DNA from: an uncultured Prevotellaceae bacterium
Lineage (GTDB): Bacteria; Bacteroidota; Bacteroidia; Bacteroidales; Bacteroidaceae
Length of the DNA stretch: 22,554 nt
Direction of reading: 5' to 3'
Assembly: GCA_937915745.1 (NCBI GenBank)
Contig: CALGGJ010000095.1
Coordinates: 1 to 22,554, forward strand
The translations under genes were made by a program, and so were the position numbers. The notes under the pieces are model-generated. The model searched no databases and was not told the origin of the DNA. It saw only the letters and a list, made by a program, of their open reading frames with translations. Below, one piece after another: positions 18,301 to 22,554 of this stretch; the stretch's first letter is position 1; each line of letters starts with the position of its first letter.

Positions 18301-20475
18301 ATGAAAACAAAATCAATCATATTCTCGGCTTTGCTCCTTGCTATGTTAGGGGCAGCCACCACGTCGTGTGAAGACATGCTTGAAGTGGATGATGAGTTGC
18401 ATACAACCAATCTTACTCCTCAAGACACTGTCTATCAGATGTTCGGTATCATCAATCGCATCCAGAGTCTGGTTGACCGCACAGTCGTATTGGGCGAGTT
18501 GCGTGCCGACCTCATGGATGTTGACCCTGATGTTGCCAAGACATCGCTTCAGGAAGTGATGGACAACAACATCACAACTGACAACGAGTACAATCAGGTT
18601 GCCGACTATTATGCAGTAATCAATGCCTGCAACATCTATCTGGCTTATGCCGACTCTACCTATAAGTCCCATAACCGTTACTTCTTTGAGAAGGAAATCC
18701 AGGCAGCCAGGGTGTTCCGTGCATGGACCTATCTTGAATTGGCTAAGATTTACGGCACTGTTCCGTTCATTCTCGACCCGGTTCTCTCGTCTGCCAAAGC
18801 CGACGATATACTGGCCAGCACGTCCAATCGTGCCGATATGAACACCATCTGTACCTACTTCATCGAGGATCTTAAGCCATACGCATCGAAGACCATCGAC
18901 ACGCCTAACTATAGTACTGTTGGAGGTTACAAGAGCACTTCGTTCTTCATCCCTTCGCGCCTTATGTTGGCCGAGCTGTATCTCTGGCGAGGCAGTTTCA
19001 ACCGTAGTGAGGACGACTATCTGGAGGCTTGCCGCTATTATCACGACTATTTCTCTTACACAGGCAGGGAAGTTACCACCGGTACGGCCCGCACCAGTTG
19101 GACAAACCAGATGCTCTCCTCACGCAGCGACAGCTATTCAGGTTCGTTCGACAACGATGCCATCACTATCATTCCGCTCGACACTTGTGCGTACGATGGA
19201 ACGTGGAGTCAGCTCTATGCTATCTTCAATTCGCAATACGAAAACAATTATTATGTGCCGGTATATCCATCTGAGCGCATTCGCGAAATCTCCCGCGAAC
19301 AGATTTATTGCTACTATTCAAATGTCAACGGTCGTCGCGATACAATCTACAGCACTCAGAAGGAAGAGTGGGAAGACTCGCTCGAGAAGGGCGACCTCCG
19401 TCTTTCAGTAGTTTACAACCGCTCATATGTCAGCAACATGTACACCGACATCTATGCATTGGAACGTCAGCACATCATGAAGTTTGCATCCGAAACCGGA
19501 AATTCAGGTCCCGACACCAAGCTGCAACATCTCAACCTCTTCCGTCGTAATATCGTGTGGTTGCACTTTGCCGAGGCTCTCTGCCGTGCAGGATTCCCTA
19601 TGACTGCATTCACCATCCTGAAGTATGGTCTCGACAACCGCACAATCTCGCTTTACGTTCCAGATGAGGAACTGAGTCGTTTGCGTCGGGTTCGCACATT
19701 CTTCCGTGGCAACCTCGGTGCTTGGGATACAGAGGCATTTATATCAGATCAGTCGTACAATGCCGTTAACGGTACTGCGAACATGTTGGGTATCCACTCG
19801 CGCGGAAGTGGCGACAGTCGCTACAACGACCTCTACGATGTGCCTCGCGACAGCGCACTTTGGGCCAGGTCCGATTCGCTCAGTAATCTGAAATCTATAT
19901 TGCGCCAGGCCTATAATCAGTTCAGGGACGACTACGCAACTGTTGACACCATTCATGTAGATACGGTTTATGAGCGGGTTATTGAAAGAAGCTTTGATGG
20001 TTACGGCAATGAGATAGTTGATACCATCTACAATTACCATGATGTGTATGACAGATTCGTTTATCATTATTCTGATACAACCTTCGTTGCCGTGTCCGAT
20101 ATATTTGCCGACGCAGACTCTGTGCTGCTTGCTATCTTTACCGAGGATACAATGTCAATAAAGGATATAGAGCTGATACTATCTTCTAACAGTGTGCGTG
20201 TTACTAGAGAATACGATAATGCCTATGATGCAGCCTATACCCACGACTTCCCAATCTGGCAGGATGCCGTTGAGAAGATGATACTTGACGAGGAGGCACT
20301 CGAGGGTATGTTTGAGGGTCAGCGCTTCTGGGACCTCATGCGTTGGGCCATGTATAAGGGCGACCCTGATTTCATTGCTCGCGAGGTGGCAAGGCGTAAG
20401 GGTTCGACCGAGCACGACAGCCGTGCCGATGCACTGCTTGGTGGCAAGTGGTATCTGCCGCTGCCGTCAAGGTAA
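18301..20475 (+). CDS. SusD/RagB-family surface lipoprotein, enlarged (second copy)
   Basis: The product is 724 residues, longer than the usual 500-650 for SusD. The lipobox ends at Cys23 (LGAATTSC). The helical SusD core is visible in QAARVFRAWTYLELAKIYGT. The C-terminal family motif is LEGMFEGQRFWDLMRW, beginning at about 665. The protein stops right after GGKWYLPLPSR, without the longer tail many SusD proteins have. Much of the extra length lies at about 541-625, including a Tyr/Asp/Val-rich stretch with three VDTI/VDTV repeats (VDTIHVDTVYERV and EIVDTIYNYHDVYDRF). It is the last gene of the run and is followed by a clear terminator. It should cap the second SusC and bind an unknown substrate. 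The insertion may be substrate- or partner-specific. Confidence 0.93.
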   Translation: MKTKSIIFSALLLAMLGAATTSCEDMLEVDDELHTTNLTPQDTVYQMFGIINRIQSLVDRTVVLGELRADLMDVDPDVAKTSLQEVMDNNITTDNEYNQVADYYAVINACNIYLAYADSTYKSHNRYFFEKEIQAARVFRAWTYLELAKIYGTVPFILDPVLSSAKADDILASTSNRADMNTICTYFIEDLKPYASKTIDTPNYSTVGGYKSTSFFIPSRLMLAELYLWRGSFNRSEDDYLEACRYYHDYFSYTGREVTTGTARTSWTNQMLSSRSDSYSGSFDNDAITIIPLDTCAYDGTWSQLYAIFNSQYENNYYVPVYPSERIREISREQIYCYYSNVNGRRDTIYSTQKEEWEDSLEKGDLRLSVVYNRSYVSNMYTDIYALERQHIMKFASETGNSGPDTKLQHLNLFRRNIVWLHFAEALCRAGFPMTAFTILKYGLDNRTISLYVPDEELSRLRRVRTFFRGNLGAWDTEAFISDQSYNAVNGTANMLGIHSRGSGDSRYNDLYDVPRDSALWARSDSLSNLKSILRQAYNQFRDDYATVDTIHVDTVYERVIERSFDGYGNEIVDTIYNYHDVYDRFVYHYSDTTFVAVSDIFADADSVLLAIFTEDTMSIKDIELILSSNSVRVTREYDNAYDAAYTHDFPIWQDAVEKMILDEEALEGMFEGQRFWDLMRWAMYKGDPDFIAREVARRKGSTEHDSRADALLGGKWYLPLPSR

Positions 20476-20513
20476 ATCAGATATAGCTCGCTATATTTAC
20501 AGCTAAATAGGTG

Positions 20514-20551
20514 CGATGCCGCGACTTTTGTGTTGCGGCATCGTTTATTTT
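20514..20551 (+). terminator. Intrinsic terminator of the FAS1/Sus run
   Basis: CGATGCCGCGAC (20514-20525) pairs with GTTGCGGCATCG (20532-20543) as a 12-bp stem with one G-T wobble and a six-base loop. A T-rich tract (TTTATTTT) follows. It begins 39 bp after the stop of the last susD. A small perfect inverted repeat, ATATAGC and GCTATAT (20481-20496), lies just before it. Confidence 0.88.
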
Positions 20552-20570
20552 GTCTGCACTCCATGTCCGG

Positions 20571-20634
20571 TGACTGCATACTCCCGGCTCTGTGACTGCG
20601 CACTCTCGGCTCTGTGACTGCGCACTCGTTGGAG
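20571..20634. repeat. 22-bp-period tandem repeat after the terminator
   Basis: Two full 22-bp units (20571, 20593) and one 20-bp unit (20615) share the core TGACTGCRYACTC. A worn 20-bp relative may lie at 20551-20570. CACTCCA (20557-20563) and TGGAGTG (20630-20636) bracket the array as an inverted pair. Read on the opposite strand, the core becomes GAGTGCGCAGTCA. After rotation this matches the array at 1-66 in 13 of 22 positions, including GAGTGCG, so the two may be related in opposite orientation. Function unknown. Confidence 0.8.
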
Positions 20635-20717
20635 TGTTGTTTAGCTCTCGGTTTGGCATCGGGTGGTATGTGTAGTGACAAAATGCAATGTTTTGCAATA
20701 GATTTCTGTCTTTTTAT

Positions 20718-20748
20718 TTTGCTGTTTGCAGGAAATGATGTAAATTTG
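20718..20748 (+). promoter_or_regulatory. Bacteroidota-type promoter for the leuA leader
   Basis: TTTG at 20718-20721 and TAAATTTG at 20741-20748 are separated by 19 bp, a full match to the Bacteroidota consensus TTTG/TAnnTTTG. The start of transcription would be near 20754-20757, a few bases before the leader ORF at 20768. A second TTTG at 20725 is too close to serve as the -33 element. Confidence 0.82.
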
Positions 20749-20767
20749 CACTCGAAATCATTGTGAC

Positions 20768-20848
20768 ATGACAAATGCTATCAACATCATAGGCTTAATT
20801 CTCGCACTGCGACTTAGAAGGCTCGGAGTGAGAGAGGTCTCGTGTTGA
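20768..20848 (+). CDS. leuA leader peptide, 26 residues, rich in Ile/Leu/Val
   Basis: This small ORF (ATG at 20768, TGA at 20846-20848) encodes 26 residues, of which 4 are Ile, 5 Leu and 2 Val. The dense part is INIIGLILALRL (residues 5-16), read from atc, atc, ata, tta, att, ctc, ctg and ctt codons. It starts about 12 nt after the predicted transcription start and lies ahead of a competing antiterminator/terminator pair and leuA. Its 3' part (from 20821) is itself the first arm of the antiterminator. That is the arrangement of leader peptides of trp, leu and ilv operons in Proteobacteria. Its role would be sensing: ribosomes stall on Leu (or Ile) codons when the charged tRNA is scarce. No separate function is expected for the peptide. 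The ORF is directly visible; regulation is inferred. Confidence 0.85.
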   Translation: MTNAINIIGLILALRLRRLGVREVSC

Positions 20849-20919
20849 TGGGAAAGCAGGCATTCAGAATTGAAAACAAACAGTTATAGTCAACCCAATG
20901 AGCCTTTCTTGCTCCGAGC
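20821..20919 (+). promoter_or_regulatory. Antiterminator pairing of the leuA attenuator
   Basis: Positions 20821-20838 can pair without a gap with 20902-20919: 18 bp, of which four are G-U wobbles. The 3' half of this pairing uses the 5' arm and loop of the terminator at 20901-20938, so the two structures exclude each other. Segment 20821-20838 matches the terminator's 3' segment (20911-20928) at 15 of 18 positions, as expected for competing strands. An upstream segment (20799-20808, inside the leader Leu codons) can pair with 20827-20836 with one mismatch, which would block the antiterminator when the ribosome moves on. Confidence 0.82.
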
Positions 20920-20938
20920 GAGAGAGGCTTTTGTGTGT
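20901..20938 (+). terminator. Attenuator terminator upstream of leuA
   Basis: AGCCTTTCTTGC (20901-20912) pairs with GCGAGAGAGGCT (20918-20929), 12 bp with two wobbles, around the loop TCCGA. The tract TTTTGTGTGT follows. It ends 44 bp before the leuA start codon. It should stop transcription unless the leader ribosome stalls and the antiterminator forms. Confidence 0.82.
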
Positions 20939-20982
20939 AATAGACGATTTACGTATAAATTAGGACAACAGATAATATAACG

Positions 20983-22473
20983 ATGGACAGACTTTACATT
21001 TTCGACACTACCCTGCGCGATGGTGAGCAGGTGCCTGGGTGTCAGCTCAACACGGTAGAGAAGATTCAGGTGGCCAAACAGCTTGAACTGCTGGGTGTAG
21101 ATGTGATTGAGGCGGGATTTCCTATATCCAGTCCCGGTGACTACAATTCGGTCATCGAGATATCTAAGGCAGTGACCTGGCCTACCATCTGTGCACTCAC
21201 CCGTGCCGTAGAGAAGGATATCGACGTGGCGGTTGAAGCCCTGCGTTTTGCCAAACACAAGCGAATACACACAGGCATCGGTACGAGCGACCCTCATATC
21301 AAGTATAAGTTTAATTCAACACGTGAAGAAATCATCGAACGTGCAGTGGCTGCGGTGAAGTATGCCCGCCGCTTTGTTGACGATGTTGAGTTCTACGCCG
21401 AAGATGCAGGCCGCACGGAAAACGAATATCTGGCCCGGGTGGTGGAGGCTGTCATAAAGGCCGGAGCCACTGTGGTCAACATACCCGACACCACCGGTTA
21501 CTGTCTGCCAGCCGAGTATGGAGCTAAGATAAAATATCTGGCAGAGCATGTAGATGGCATCGACCGCGCCATCATATCCACCCATTGCCACAACGACCTG
21601 GGCATGGCTACAGCCAATACTATGAGCGGAGTCATCAACGGTGCGCGACAAGTAGAGGTGACCATCAACGGCATCGGTGAGCGTGCCGGCAACACGTCGC
21701 TCGAAGAGGTGGCCATGATTCTGAAGTGTCACAAGCATCTTGGCATCGAGACCAACATCAACACCACCAAAATCTATCCGACAAGCCGCATGGTGTCGAG
21801 CCTGATGAACATGCCGGTACAGCCCAATAAGGCCATTGTGGGCAAGAACGCTTTCGCACACTCTTCGGGCATACACCAAGACGGAGTGCTGAAAAACGTG
21901 CAGACATACGAAATAATCGACCCTCACGATGTAGGTATCGACGACAACTCGATCGTGCTCACTGCCCGCAGCGGACGTGCCGCACTGAAAAACCGCCTGG
22001 CTGTGCTTGGTGTGAAACTCGACTCCGACAAGCTCGACAAGGTGTATGAAGACTTCCTGCGCCTGGCCGACAAGAAGAAAGACATGAACGACGACGACAT
22101 ACTCGTTTTGGCCGGAGTAGATCGCACTGCCAACCACCGCATCAAGATGGACTACCTGCAGGTGACCAGCGGAGTGGGCGTGAAACCGGTTGCCAGCCTC
22201 GGCCTCAACATCGCGGGCGAACACTTCGAGGCATGTGCCTGCGGCAACGGCCCCGTCGATGCTGCAATCAAAGCACTCAAGAAGATTGTGAACAGACAGA
22301 TGACCCTGCGCGAATTCACCATACAAGCCATCAGCCGCGGGTCCGACGATATGGGAAAAGTACACATGCAAGTAGAATACGACAACCAGGTGTATTACGG
22401 TTTCGGAGCAAACACAGACATTATCGCAGCCAGTGTCGAGGCATACATCGACTGCATCAACAAGTTCAAATAA
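20983..22473 (+). CDS. leuA: 2-isopropylmalate synthase
   Basis: The product is 496 residues, normal for Bacteroidota LeuA. It catalyses the first committed step of leucine synthesis, condensing acetyl-CoA with 2-oxoisovalerate to give 2-isopropylmalate in the cytoplasm. The N-terminal TIM barrel carries the family motif TTLRDGEQVPG at 9-19, with the metal-binding Asp13. The metal-binding His pair is in STHCHNDLG (His201, His203), and NGIGERAGN lies at 229-237. The C-terminal part (about 380-496, including LQVTSGVGVKPVASLGL) matches the LeuA regulatory domain that binds leucine for feedback inhibition. The start gives the conserved beginning MDRLYIFDTTLRDG. Expression is probably controlled by the leader attenuator upstream, so leucine would act on both synthesis and activity. 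Citramalate or homocitrate synthase are less likely given the overall match to Bacteroides LeuA. Confidence 0.97.
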   Translation: MDRLYIFDTTLRDGEQVPGCQLNTVEKIQVAKQLELLGVDVIEAGFPISSPGDYNSVIEISKAVTWPTICALTRAVEKDIDVAVEALRFAKHKRIHTGIGTSDPHIKYKFNSTREEIIERAVAAVKYARRFVDDVEFYAEDAGRTENEYLARVVEAVIKAGATVVNIPDTTGYCLPAEYGAKIKYLAEHVDGIDRAIISTHCHNDLGMATANTMSGVINGARQVEVTINGIGERAGNTSLEEVAMILKCHKHLGIETNINTTKIYPTSRMVSSLMNMPVQPNKAIVGKNAFAHSSGIHQDGVLKNVQTYEIIDPHDVGIDDNSIVLTARSGRAALKNRLAVLGVKLDSDKLDKVYEDFLRLADKKKDMNDDDILVLAGVDRTANHRIKMDYLQVTSGVGVKPVASLGLNIAGEHFEACACGNGPVDAAIKALKKIVNRQMTLREFTIQAISRGSDDMGKVHMQVEYDNQVYYGFGANTDIIAASVEAYIDCINKFK

Positions 22474-22475
22474 AA

Positions 22476-22507
22476 ATGAAAAAATGAAAAAATGAAAGAA
22501 TGAATCC
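22476..22507 (+). repeat. 8-bp tandem repeat of ATGAAAAA type after leuA
   Basis: Four 8-bp units start at 22476, 22484, 22492 and 22500, two identical and two diverged. The first three read as tiny frames (ATG, two codons, TGA) in which each stop overlaps the next ATG as ATGA. The repeat begins two bases after the leuA stop codon. It is probably a slippage product of an A-rich ribosome-binding type of sequence. Confidence 0.8.
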
Positions 22508-22517
22508 ACTTTAAAAA

Positions 22518-22532
22518 GTCGGACAGTCCGAC
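22518..22532. repeat. Perfect inverted repeat downstream of leuA
   Basis: GTCGGAC and GTCCGAC flank a single A. As RNA it can form a 6-bp stem with a three-base loop. No T-run follows, so it is not a good terminator. It could be an intercistronic hairpin or an operator for the next gene, which lies outside the window. Confidence 0.6.
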
Positions 22533-22554
22533 CACATTAATATATTACGTTAGT

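Noticed and set aside
18346..19044. A 232-residue antisense frame inside the second susD
   Set aside because: It is a shadow of the susD reading frame, without recognisable features.
20725..20748. TTTG at 20725 as the -33 element of the leuA promoter
   Set aside because: It is only 12 bp from TAAATTTG; the TTTG at 20718 has the expected 19-bp spacing.
20848..20889. A 13-codon frame whose ATG overlaps the stop of the leu leader peptide (TGATG)
   Set aside because: It is short, not rich in any regulatory amino acid, and has no role in the attenuator pairing; chance is likely.
21316..22509. A 397-residue open frame antisense to leuA
   Set aside because: It lies wholly opposite a certain gene, is rich in His, Val and Cys as expected from the complement of its codons, and shows no domain.

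Overview
The window comes from a member of the Bacteroidales (phylum Bacteroidota). The grounds are tandem SusC/SusD outer-membrane pairs, many lipoproteins with a cysteine lipobox, a LeuA of the Bacteroides type, and two close matches to the Bacteroidota promoter consensus (TTG/TTTG, 19 bp, TAnnTTTG). No rRNA, tRNA, insertion sequence, CRISPR array or phage gene was seen. The genus cannot be fixed from this stretch; a gut Bacteroidaceae, Prevotellaceae or Muribaculaceae species would fit. All convincing genes lie on the + strand.

Layout. Positions 1-458 are non-coding: two unrelated short tandem arrays, both with a 22-bp period, then a T-rich stretch and a promoter. Next is a secreted CotH-family kinase-like protein (459-2924) with a C-terminal DUF4859-like part. 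After a 205-bp gap comes a tight seven-gene run (3130-20475): FAS1 (fasciclin) lipoprotein, SusC, SusD, FAS1 lipoprotein, FAS1 lipoprotein, SusC, SusD. Gaps are 8-18 bp except 69 bp before the last susD, where a strong GC-rich hairpin sits. The run ends in a good intrinsic terminator (20514-20551). A third 22-bp-period array follows, then the leucine control region and leuA (20983-22473). The window stops just after leuA, probably before further leucine genes.

How the genes may work together. The two SusC/SusD pairs should be TonB-dependent importers with their surface lids. The FAS1 lipoproteins occupy the slot that surface ligand-binding proteins take in Sus-like loci, and two of them end in a beta-rich module that could bind ligand. 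There is no glycoside hydrolase, peptidase, sulfatase or regulator here, so the substrate is unknown and this is not a standard polysaccharide utilisation locus. The CotH protein may phosphorylate secreted or surface proteins, but nothing in the sequence proves a link to the FAS1/Sus proteins.

The best-supported new observation is upstream of leuA: a complete leader-peptide attenuator. A Bacteroidota promoter (20718-20748) is followed by a 26-codon ORF (20768-20848) with 4 Ile, 5 Leu and 2 Val codons, then an 18-bp antiterminator pairing (20821-20838 with 20902-20919) that competes with an intrinsic terminator (20901-20938) just ahead of leuA. This is the classic trp/leu-type logic, here in a Bacteroidales genome.
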